DNA from: Taudactylus pleione
Lineage: Eukaryota; Chordata; Amphibia; Anura; Myobatrachidae
Assembly: GCA_031769625.1 (NCBI GenBank)
Contig: JAUIMM010001417.1
Coordinates: 62,001-126,000, forward strand
Reading direction: 5' to 3'
DNA length: 64,000 nucleotides
Every line of letters starts with the position of its first letter. Position 1 is the first letter of the stretch. The translations under genes were made by a program, and so were the position numbers. A model generated the notes under the pieces. The model did not search any database. It saw only the letters and a list, made by a program, of their open reading frames with translations, and was not told the DNA's origin. Below, piece by piece: positions 53,871 to 64,000 of this stretch.

Positions 53871-54599
53871 GCATGGTTTAGCGGTTTAGAGACTGGAAGA
53901 TGACGGATATCGTTAGCCGTCTACAACATGTTGGATATATATATTTAGATGCCTATCTGAAGTCCACAATGGGGATTTAGGTGTTGGAATATAGACCCCG
54001 ATGGCATCATGGGCACAGGTTTATTATCTACATTCCACACATACACAGACTTGTGTGTACTGTAGGTGCAAAACAGGTAACATATGTCAGGTGTTTTGTA
54101 ATTAAACACAACCAAATTATAAAAATTATACTGATTCACCTATACTTTGTCCACATACCTTGCATTACTTATTTAATCCTAGAAAAAGATGGTGGCTACG
54201 GTAATAAAATATAATGCTGCTTTTTTTAAACAAACAAACAAACAAAAAAATTGGAGTATGATTGACATTTTAAATATAATCATAATAAATAAGTATTAAA
54301 ATATAAATATATATTTTAAACTAAGTGTACATTTAAAAAAAAACAAGCCAAAGCAGTAGTAAAATCAAAAGTCATTTATTTAGTATTGATACCTTTGGCA
54401 ATATTCTGTAAAGTGTAACTTCCTTAATATGTAGATTTTAAAGTGAAGAAATTAAGTTATAATCACATTATGAAAGAAAATAAACAATCTAAGAACTCAA
54501 GAATAACACAGGTAAACTTTTACTTAACATATGCAGAAAAGTGCGGCAGATTTATGCTATATTTTAGCATTAAAATAAATATTTAAGGTTTCAAATTGT
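53871..54599. other. Unassigned AT-rich sequence
   Basis: Nothing recognised. Confidence 0.4.
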
Positions 54600-56030
54600 G
54601 TGCAATGCCTCTTAGAAATGTCATTGTGTCCACTGTATCTCTAGTGTGGATGCAATTCTGCAATGCTCTTTAGTGACATTTTCTTTACGTGGAGGGGTTT
54701 TAAACACATTGGCTACAACTCTTTCGCACTGAATTATTGTATTGCGCTGTTCCTTGATTAGATGTGTAATCAGATTATAAATTCCCAAATTTTTGTGTCC
54801 TAGAATATTGTTCCAGCAGTGATGCCAACCTTCTCATTTATTTTGTGTTCTGGTTATACCCAGATCATTATTATACTGCTACCGACCAAATTGATGGGGG
54901 ACAAGTTGGAGGGATTCTGGCTGAGTTGCTCCTCGTTCCTGTTCGTGTTTTGCCAAGTACATAATTTTCCTCAGAGTATTGAAGTACTGGTTGAGCATTA
55001 GCAGGCATCTGAGTTTTTCATTCAATGAAGGCAGATGGGATTTCACTTTCTGTCAAGAAAGCAAGTGCTTGTAAATGTCTAATTTTTAATGAAAATTCAT
55101 GGTCTGACCCATATTGTTCTGTATGTTTTTCCAAATATTTTGGGATAAGTGGAAAAGACAGCATTTGTGTACACTGCTTCCAAACTCATTCTTAGCTGCA
55201 TGAATGGTACCCAATTCCAAGTCAGTCATGATATATTGTGGCTCCAGTTGGATTTCATTTTCATCTGCAAAATCCTGCAAATCCCCCAAAAATTGCTTGT
55301 AGCATTCCAGGGATGTGCTGGAGAGTAAACCATACACCAAAGGTAGGAATCTTTGGGAGGACTCATCTGTCCCAACCATGGCATGAATAGTGTATAATTG
55401 ATGGAAAAGAGTGGGGCAGGTATTAAAAGTCCTGTCCATAATCCAGTATGGCGCCTCTTGAAGTTTAATTAAGTTCTCTACTGTACAAAACAAAAATATT
55501 CTGTTACCAGAAAAGCTTGTATCTTTAGCCAGGAAAACAGCACCATCAATTTCTCTTAAATTTTGGGGCACATTTATATCTGTCAAAGACTGGGCTTCTG
55601 TAGGTAAATCCTCTCTTCTGGCCCTTTTTATAACTTGCCTCAAAGCATCTGGATCAGGCATGGCAATAGCACTGATAGTTGACATTTCTGTGGTGACATT
55701 CTGAATTATTTGTGCAGGAGATTCTGTTGTACATCTTGCCCTTTGTTTCAGAGCAGCTCTGGCGATTACTACATGTCTGAATGGCATGAGGAGGATGATT
55801 GTGCTCTCCATGTGAACGCACTGCGGGTTATCCAAAATCAATGGTACTGGCATATGACGAACAGTAGCCACTTCTTTCTCCACACAATTCCAATAAGAAA
55901 TGTCACCTCTCGTCTTGTTTTTAGCAACAAATATCCATGTATGTATAAAATATACCTCCCTTTTGTGATGGAACAAGCTTGCAGGAGGGTTGCTGTTGTT
56001 GTTCCATTTTTAGGTTGTTAAAATCCATGA
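54600..56030 (-). pseudogene. MULE (Mutator-like) transposase with FLYWCH finger, decayed
   Basis: The N-terminal FLYWCH-like finger is split by stops (GDISYWNCVEKE, then HGEHNHPPHA in another frame). The MULE core follows: RIFLFCTVENLIKLQEAPYW, IMDRTFNTCPTLFHQLYTIH (first catalytic Asp), LPLVYGLLSSTSLECYKQFL, IMTDLELGTIHAAKNEF (second Asp) and HKCCLFHLSQNIWKNIQ. After a stop the frame resumes with IRHLQALAFLTESEIPSAFI and, in another frame, EGWHHCWNNILGHKNL then LITHLIKEQRNTIIQCE. This order and the C-terminal WH...G block match MULE transposases of animals. The core ORF (55976-55086, 296 codons) is intact. Confidence 0.75.
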
Positions 56031-56539
56031 CCAACTCCAAAGCAAAATGTTCTAGTTTGGACTATTTGTGGTGGAAGGCGTGGTATTTATAGGTAGGCTG
56101 TAACTGACCAAATTATTCATAATCACATGCTCTAGAATTTAAATTCTATTGGATTTAATTAAAGTCCCTCCCTCTGGGTAAATATCGCAAAACCAGTAGA
56201 TGGCTGGACAGGATCTTTTGGGCGGTATATTAGCTACATCCATGCCATGCATAAAATAATAATTTAAAAAAATCCACCTATTGTCTAACCCTTCACCTAA
56301 TACTGCTACGCCACCATCCCATTTAAGGTCATTATTTAAAAATATTAAAAAGTCTATACTTTTTTATTTCAATTGGTTAATGAATATTAAACAATAAAGT
56401 TATACATATAGATATACTCCTAGTGGGATGTAACTAATACACCGGCGGAAAAGATTCTGCTGGTCTATATCCTGATGCCTAAAACACAAAACTGGAATTA
56501 AGTTATGGGTATAAATCCCGACATCTATATTTAGCTAGA
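56031..56539. other. Upstream side of the MULE gene, no gene seen
   Basis: GC-poor, no ORF. This would be the 5' region of the transposase. Confidence 0.4.
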
Positions 56540-57208
56540 TGCCAAAATCCAGATTAACGGCATCCTTAACAAAAGTAAAATAAGTTAGCTGCATGGGGTG
56601 GAGAGGTTAGATAGGCAACCCCTCTTCAAGGATTAGGATACGTATCCCACATATACAGTATGTGTGTAATAGGTACAAATCCTGACAATGGAAGCCCAGC
56701 GGAGGTGAAGATCCCGATTGCTGAATAAGGTAAGTATACTAACCCTATTCTACACCCTAACCCTCCCTTCACCTAGCCAATCTCTAACCCTCCTGGGAGG
56801 GTGCCTCACCCTAAGTCTCCCCAGGAGCCCTGACACCTAACCCCCCCTGTGGATGTCTGCGACCGGCACCCGGTTTACCTTCATTTGGTATGCTGGGTGG
56901 CTGGCTCCCGGCATAGGTCTAATAACAGGCATCGGGATTTCGACGTCTGTCATTAGTACTTTGCAGGGATTAAACAGTTTGGGCATCTAACTTTCCATCT
57001 AATAAGGGACGGCTATTTTCAATTTTAGATGGGGTATGAAGGCGGACTCTCGCATTAGCCTAGGGTTAGCCATCTACATTGCCGTCTCTTACATGGCAGA
57101 TCTGGACAGTTAATACGGGACTTAGTGACTCTTCTAACTGATGTCACTTGTTGGTTGTTTACTTATCGGTATTATGAGGATATGTATTGTCATAGTTATG
57201 GATGTGTT
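56540..57208. repeat. Right inverted arm (matches 41087-41672)
   Basis: GGATTAGGATACGTATCC, CTAATAAGGGACGGCTATTT, GCATTAGCCTAGGGTTAGCC and TGTCATAGTTATGGATGT run in the opposite order and strand to the left arm, at roughly 75-80% identity by eye. A CCTAACC-rich element (about 56680-56960) interrupts it. Confidence 0.65.
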
Positions 57209-57740
57209 GAGATTAGGTTTGTCGTTATTTCATCTGCCGATATTTTGGTTTCTGATTATTATGATAATGAATGGATGTTATTTATTGTCGGTATTGTAAA
57301 TATTGGTATAATAACAGTTTTAGGTGTGTCGATATTATTTTTGTTGGTATTTCAGTTGCCAATATTTTATAAACAAATTATTGTCATTTTAAAAGTCGGG
57401 GTATGTCGGAGTTCTGTTGGTAAATTAATTTGTCGGTAATTCAGTTGTCGGTTTTCTATCAAGGAATGTTAATGTCGATATTATATTTGTAGGTATTTTA
57501 ACCTACTTACATTGTGGTTTTCGGTCTTTTGGGTTGTTGGATTTATTGCAATTTTGGTATTTCAACTTTGTGAGCATAATGAATTGTCGTTATTTCATTC
57601 ATATCGAGTTTATAACCCATCTGTCTTGACGTTGGGGATAACAATATATTGGTATACTGATACTGTCTGGATTTTACATTTTGGTATAATGATTGTAGGT
57701 CTATGTTGAGTGTCTTCGTTACGGTGTTCGGTATTTTAAC
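57209..57740. repeat. Degenerate short repeat rich in TCGGTATTT
   Basis: GTCGGTATT, GTTGGTATTTCAGTTG and related words recur irregularly every 20-25 bases, likely an old satellite adjoining the arm. Confidence 0.5.
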
Positions 57741-57791
57741 ACAATTGGGATTCCACTGTGGCCAGGTTTAATGACGGTATTAGCTTTGTCA

Positions 57792-59310
57792 GCAAATAGT
57801 ATCACACCCGGTATAAGAAATGTGAGTGGTATTAGCAGTCAGTGATGATGACGTACCTCACTTACACTGACAGTAGTGACACCAAACATGTATGGGTGTC
57901 TATGCAAATGGAAGATGGAAATCACATGTGTACTGTACTCACCACTATGCATACTCTGCCTCTCATATACAGGTACCATTAGCTGGTATAAGTAATGTTA
58001 CTGGTATTAGCAGTCAGTGATGATGACGTACCTCACTTACACTGACAGTAGTGACACCAAACATGTATGGGTGTCTATGCAAATGGGAGATGGAAATCAC
58101 ATGTGTACCATACTCACCACTATGCATACTCTGCCTCTCATATACAGGTATCATTAGCTGGTATAAGAAATGTTACTGGTATTAGCAGTCAGTGATGATG
58201 GCGTACCTCACTTACACTGACAGTAGTGACACCAAACATGTATGTGTGTCTATGCAAATGGGAGATGGAAATCACATGTGTACTGTACTCACCACTATGC
58301 ATACTCTGCCTCTCATATACAGGTATCATTAGCTGGTATAAGTAATGTTACTGGTATTGGCAGTCAGTGATGATGGCGTACCTCACTTACACTGACAGTA
58401 GTGATACCAAACATGTATGTGTGTCTATGCAAATGGGAGATGGTAATCACATGTGTACTGTACTCACCACTATGCATACTCTGCCTCTCATATACAGGTA
58501 CCATTAGTTGGTATAAGTAATGTTACTGGTATTAGCAGTCAGTGATGATGGCGTACCTCACTTATACTGACAGTAGTGACACCAAACATGTATGTGTGTC
58601 TATGCAAATGGGAGATGGAAATCACATGTGTACTGTACTCACCACTATGTATACTCTGCCTCTCATATACAGGTATCATTAGCTGGTATAAGTAATGTTA
58701 CTGGTATTAGCAGTCAGTGATGATGGCGTACCTCACTTACACTGACAGTAGTGATACCAAACATGTATGTGTGTCTATGCAAATGGGAGATGGAAATCAC
58801 ATGTGTACCATACTCACCACTATGCATACTCTGCCTCTCATATACAGGTATCATTAGCTGGTATAAGAAATGTTACTGGTATTAGCAGTCAGTGATGATG
58901 GCGTACCTCACTTACACTGACAGTAGTGACACCGAACATGTATGGGTGTCTATGCAAATGGGAGATGGAAATCACATGTGTACTGTACTCACCACTATGC
59001 ATACTCTGCCTCTCATATACAGGTATCATTAGCTGGTATAAGTAATGTTACTGGTATTAGCAGTCAGTGATGATGGCGTACCTCACTTACACTGACAGTA
59101 GTGACACCGAACATGTATGTGTGTCTATGCAAATGGAAGATGGAAATCACATGTGTACAGTACTCACCACTATGTATACTCTGCCTCTCATATACAGGTA
59201 TCATTAGCTGGTATAAGTAATGTTACTGGTATTAGCAGTCAGTGATGATGGCGTACCTCACTTATACTGACAGTAGTGACACCGAACATGTATGGGTGTC
59301 TATGCTAATT
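57792..59310. repeat. 175-bp satellite, nine units in exact register
   Basis: The word CAGTCAGTGATGATG occurs at 57836, 58011, 58186, 58361, 58536, 58711, 58886, 59061 and 59236, always 175 bases apart. Units differ only by substitutions. Eight units carry ATGCAAAT; the ninth has ATGCTAAT, after which the array ends. No ORF. Confidence 0.95.
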
Positions 59311-59351
59311 TTTTTAAACCAAAAGTAATATTAAAGTGATGCCTGACACAT

Positions 59352-59382
<31 letters not shown>

Positions 59383-60138
59383 AAAATGTGTTTCCCACTA
59401 GGTCTCATGCTCCCCCTGGAGTGAGGTGACCAGTGATGCTGTTAGGAATCACTAATATCAGATACAACTCTGGTATCTATAAACTAGATGGTGCAAACAA
59501 ATGGTCTTCCCTCCTTCCAGGGTATCAGTATGCAGCTCCACCAGGCAGTCCCTCCTACAGCCAACACATTCCCAGATATTATCTCATTATCAAGGCATGG
59601 AGAGTAACTTCCAAAGTGCTCATTTTTATAGTTACAGTTTTCCTTTGTGTAATGATGTCACTTGCAGTACCGGGTTTGCAGACTGGAAGTGGAGGTCCAT
59701 CTTAATGTGTAAAATAAGCATCTTCAGGGGAGTGGGACAGTAGTGGCTGGTATCATAGTGCCAGTCTCCTGATAGAAAAGTGATCTGGGGATCTCCAATG
59801 TAATAAAACACCCTGATTGGATTGGCGGAAGTGATGTCACCACGATACCGGAAATGAATAGGTCTGATATCGGAGGCATCTTCATGGAATTGTGTGATAT
59901 GTAGTTTTCTCTTGTGCATGAGAATTAGGTCCCGCCATCTTTAGGGTGCTTTGTGCTAGAAAGAAACCTGGAAGGAAGTGTCAGCATCCACTGGTCAGGA
60001 AGTGGTGTTACTTGTCCTCCAGGGATCATGGGAAATGTAGTTCAATGAGCCATTTCTTTTGTTATCATACTGAAATTAGATCTGAGAGACAACTGAAGTA
60101 TCTCCTACAATAAAATAGGCTAGACATTTATACATAGC
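59311..60138. other. Unassigned, with a (TA)n tract
   Basis: TA repeat at 59355-59382. A short ORF at 59433-59705 has no recognisable features. Confidence 0.4.
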
Positions 60139-61657
60139 TGTCAGGATGCGGCCTGGGATCGGCCGCTACTCACCTCCATGCCGGCGTCCTTGACTTAGGT
60201 GTTCAGTCACTGGGAGTGGTGGCTTAGTATTCTCCCTGGGGTCTGCTAAGATTCCGTGCGTGCATCCTGGTTCCCGTGGTGGCGGGCATGGGCTCAGCCA
60301 TGTTGGTCCATATCACCTGACTAGTCTCTCTCAATGGTAGTCCTGCAGTTACTAAGCTGATCCTCTGATCCAATCGCCAACTACCTAATGGTATTTAACC
60401 TGACTCCAGGAACAGGAAGTTGCTGTTCAACTTTGCTTTTCCAGTGACTGTGTGTACCAGCTGTTGCAACTTTCCAAGTTCCACGATCTTTCCTACCAGT
60501 GTTATATCCTAGCATCTGGATTTGCTCCTAGCTTTATTCTGTTTATTACTAGTAACTCTTTCCGGGATCAGACTCCTCCAGTGATTTCTACAGTACTTGT
60601 CTCTGTGCTGAAATTCCAACACTAATCACTGTCTAATTCTCATGTGTATATGTCAGCACATGTCTCTGTGTTGACACCAGTTTAACTATTTCAGCACTAA
60701 TCAGCATCTAATTCTCCTGTATATGTCAGCATCTGGCTCTATGCTGAAACTCCAATTTAACCTCAACTTTTGCTTCAGTTAACCCTCTTGTGTTTTCCCA
60801 GCATTTACCAGTTTCCCGTGTCTACTCCTGTACCATACACAAGCACTAGTTTCAGTTCCCTGTGTCTGGATTCACAAAGCACCTTCTGTTATCCCCATGA
60901 CTGGATCTACAGTGTATAAAGTTCATTCTCCTGCCTCTGTGTTCCCTATAGTTACTTGTAATCTGTGACTATCTACAGTGTATCAAGTTCATTCTCCTGC
61001 CTCTGTGTTCCCTGTACAGTTACTTGTAGTCCATGACTGGAACTACAGTGTATCCAATTTACTCACCCGCATCTGTGTTCCCTGTACACTTACTTGTATT
61101 CTGTGACTGAATCTACAAAGTGTCTATGCACTAACCTGCATCTGAGTTATCTGAACAGTAATCTCCATTCCGTGACTGGATCTAGTGTCTTTACACTACC
61201 CTGCATCCAGATCTTCCAAGTAACCCAAAGCATCCAGTATCTGACCTTTCATTATCCCTCGTCACCCTCTACTATTCTGTGCTTGGATCTCCTGTGTCAT
61301 TTCCTGGTGTAACCTGCCTCTGAATCCTGCAACATTTCATAGAGCATACCAGTGCATAATACACTCATTATACTAGTGTCAGTCCCTAGTCTCATCACTC
61401 CCAGGTACCTAACCAGAGGGCCGTGACCTGCTCACTCAGTGCGTCAAAGCATCAAAACCCAAATCCCAAGAGGAGGGGTCACTGTTGAAGACCACCAAGT
61501 GGGTTAGACTCCGCACCTCTGGTTAGGTCTAGGCAACACCTGGGACTGACCTTTATTGAGGGAACTAGTACTGTCACTTCTCTAGCTGCCTCCTAGCCAT
61601 CCTATCCCTCCGGCTCCCTGCCCTCCATGGAGGAATTCCTTACACTGGATCATGACA
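60139..61657 (+). repeat. Possible long solo LTR
   Basis: Starts TGTCAGGATGC and ends GGATCATGACA (inverted TGTCA/TGACA ends). It is T/C-rich, without ORFs, and holds an internal repeat of about 72 bp (60880-61100: TCCTGCCTCTGTGTTCCCTG, GTGACTGGATCTAC). The flanks ATAGC and GTAGA do not match, so an LTR origin is unproven. Confidence 0.4.
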
Positions 61658-62869
61658 GTAGATTTGCAAAGTTCTATACCCACGTCTGATGTGGTTTTTC
61701 TACTGATCACAGGATATGTGCAATAATTTATCATTTTGGGTAGGATCCTAAGGGTGAATGTAGCTTCAAGCCACTTGGGTGCTTATTTCCTACTGTCCAT
61801 CCATTACCTGCAGTATATTTCCCTTGTATGCTGCAATATTTAGCAATGTCAGTGCTCACAGTGAAACCCCGCCTCCAGCGGCACGCAGCCGCATCTGAGG
61901 CAGGAACATGAGTGGGATCTGTGATAATGGCTGAGTCTGGATAGGTCGCAGAAATGCAACTTTTTTTTAAAAAAGTCATGAATTGTGATTGGAATCTGAA
62001 ATCTGCAGCCCATTGTCGGGATTATTCTGTATATTACCCAGCACCATATATAACAAATGATAGAAATACTAAGTGCGTACTGTATTTGGAGGTAATATCA
62101 TCAACTTAGATACTCATGTTACAAATAAAAATTATTCTATATTTAATTCATTTATTACAATATAAATAACATGTACACAATTGCAGGGTTTACAAAGATG
62201 AAAATAAGCTAAACAGTAGTACAATAACAATCCCCCGAATAACTAGTACACAGAATCAATACAATATGGTTATGTATAAAGTAATAGTCTTGCTTTCCTC
62301 ACTCTACATTGTAACACAATATCAGACAATACTACAACTATACAATCACACTTACCCTAAACTGTAGCTGGGCAGAAAGGATCTCGATAATAATTTTTAG
62401 TTTACAAGATGCTGAGCCCTTTATAATGAATATGATTCTATTAATCTCATATCTATCTAATATCTATTCATATCATCTATTTTTCTCAAATCTATCTAAT
62501 ATCTATTCATCTCATATATATCTAATATCTATCTCATATCAGTGTACTTTTTAATTCATTTTACTTTTTTTTCTATGTAGTGAGATAATTTGATGATGTG
62601 ATTTATGCTTATTATATTTTTTTGGGAGAACTTAGTGATAGATGCTTATGTCATTTGTTTATAAGTATTTTGTATTATAGCTTGTTTATGTGCATTGTGT
62701 TTGTCTTTAATTATCCTTTACACTTTATGTAAGTGTTAAGACATGTTTTTAGTAAGTATATTTGTTATTACTGCCTGGGGGTTTGATTGTTTATGCATTT
62801 TATTGTGAAATGTGTGCATAAACTCATGGGTAAAGTAGCACTGAGATAGGCTCATTAACCTAGAAGTGA
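61658..62869. other. Unassigned, AT-rich with ATCT microsatellite
   Basis: CTAATATCTATTCATCTCAT-type repeats at 62440-62540. Nothing else recognised. Confidence 0.4.
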
Positions 62870-63560
62870 CATTTGTGCTACTTTGTATGAGCACTGAATG
62901 CTACTAGAGGAACACCCAGAGGTGAGGAGGCATGTGCGCATACCAGGGTGAGGCACATTAGCAGAGATTACCAGAAGTGGTTTTGGGAGTGAGACTGTTA
63001 CTAGAGGAACACCTAGAGGTAAGGAGGCATGTGGGCATATCAGGTGAGGCACATTAGAGAGATTATTGGAAGTGGTGTTGGTAATGAGATTGTTACTAGA
63101 GGAACACCTGGAGGTAAGGAGGCATGTGTGCATACCAGGGTGAGGTGTATTAGCAGAGATTACCAGAAGTGGAGTTGGGAGTGAGATTGTTACTAGAGGA
63201 ACACCAGGAGGTAAGGAGGCATGTGTGCATACCAGGTGAGGCACATTAGAGATTACCAGAAGTGGTGTTGGGAGTGAGATTGTTACTAGAGGAACACCCA
63301 GAGGTGAGGAGGCATGTGTACATACCAGGGTGAGGTGCATTAGAGATTACCAGAAGTGGTGTTGGGAGTGAGATTGTTACTAGAGGAACACCCAGAGGTG
63401 AGGAGGCATGGGTGCGCATACCAGGGTGAGGTGCATTAGAGATTACCAGAAGTGGTGTTGGGAGTGAGATTGTTACCAGAGGAACACCCAGAGGTGAGGA
63501 GGCATGTGTGCATACCACGGTGAAAATGCGTTAGTAGAGATTACCAGAAGTGGTGTTGTG
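62870..63560. repeat. About 90-bp tandem repeat, seven copies
   Basis: Units contain GGTGTTGGGAGTGAGATTGT, TACTAGAGGAACACCCAGAG and GTGAGGAGGCATGTGTGCAT, ending with GATTACCAGAAGT, with length variation of a few bases. Confidence 0.9.
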
Positions 63561-63586
63561 AGTGAGACTGTTACATGTACATACAG

Positions 63587-64000
63587 GTGAGCGCTACCAT
63601 CAGTCCTGTGTCATGCCAACAGTAAAGCATCCTGAGACCATTCATGTGTGGGGTTTCTTCTCAGCCAAGGGAGTGGGATCACTCACAATTTTGCCTAAGA
63701 ACACAGCCATGAATAAAGAATGTTACCAAACATCCTCCAAAAGCAACTTCTCCCATCCATCCAAGAACAGTTTGGTGAGGAACAATACCTTTTCCAGCAT
63801 GATGGAGCACCTTGCCATAAGGCAAAAGTGATAAATAAGTGGCTCGGGGAACATCAAAATTTTGGGTCCATGGCTAGAAAACTCCCCAGACCTTAATCCC
63901 ATTGAGAACTTGTGGTCAATTCTCAAAAGGTGGGTGGACAAACATAAACCCACAAATTCTGACAAACTCCAAGCATTGATTAGGCAAGTATGTGCGGCCA
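63587..64000 (+). pseudogene. Tc1/mariner transposase, C-terminal fragment (runs off right edge)
   Basis: GERYHQSCVMPTVKHPETIH and VWGFFSAKGVGSLTILPKNT, then after a frame change FQHDGAPCHKAKVINKWLGE, and after another LGPWLENSPDLNPIENLW, match the Tc1 DDE domain (the Asp of QHDGAPCH and the Glu of NPIENLW are kept). A one-base shift in CAAAATTTTGGG breaks the frame. It begins abruptly at the edge of the tandem repeat. Confidence 0.8.

Noticed and set aside
62855..63518. 161- and 90-codon ORFs on the minus strand
   Set aside because: Translations of the roughly 90-bp tandem repeat.

Overview
The window looks like vertebrate nuclear DNA, most likely from a frog or toad. The host genes are two split C2H2 zinc-finger genes. 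They carry the N-terminal module known from Xenopus finger genes (blocks ending in LTGE, then a KRAB-A-like box) and canonical TGEKPF linkers. The rest is a dense amphibian-type repeat load: DIRS, Penelope-like, L2-like, MULE, hAT, Tc1, fold-back elements and many minisatellites. No bacterial-style genes, CRISPR arrays, rRNA or tRNA genes were recognised.

Layout. 1-6.05 kb: a decayed DIRS retrotransposon on the minus strand, with two younger elements nested in its leader. 6.33-12.23 kb: gene A on the minus strand, six coding exons giving an uninterrupted 506-residue reading frame with five fingers. 10.6-18.8 kb: minisatellites and small elements in and upstream of gene A. 18.83-19.21 kb: a GC-box/CCAAT-box segment flanked by an outward-facing splice donor on each strand, probably a shared bidirectional promoter. 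21.36-37.04 kb: gene B on the plus strand, a diverged paralogue head to head with A. It has no recognisable start exon, a collapsed exon 2, a mutated splice acceptor, a 12.3 kb intron holding a second DIRS copy, and a large finger exon (13 good fingers) cut off by a small transposon. 37.3-41 kb: a hAT MITE and a decayed Penelope-like element. 41.1-57.2 kb: two roughly 0.6 kb arms in inverted orientation enclose a FLYWCH/MULE transposase relic, a Myb/SANT-like gene relic on the same strand and an inserted L2-like LINE with an intact RT frame. 57.8-59.3 kb: nine copies of a 175-bp satellite in perfect register. 60.1-61.7 kb: an LTR-like block. 62.9-64 kb: a minisatellite and a Tc1 transposase fragment running off the end.

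How it fits together. A and B look like products of an inverted duplication: exon phases match one for one and they share the 66-bp repeat of intron 2 and the 118-bp repeat of intron 5. Gene A appears able to encode a full regulator. Gene B has lost its ordinary N terminus and the end of its finger array. The most unusual features are minisatellites that carry copies of exon ends with their splice donors, the collapse of exon 2 of gene B into such a repeat, the transposon-supplied stop codon in gene B, and the possible very large two-gene MULE between 41.1 and 57.2 kb. All calls come from reading the sequence by eye; no alignment or database search was run.
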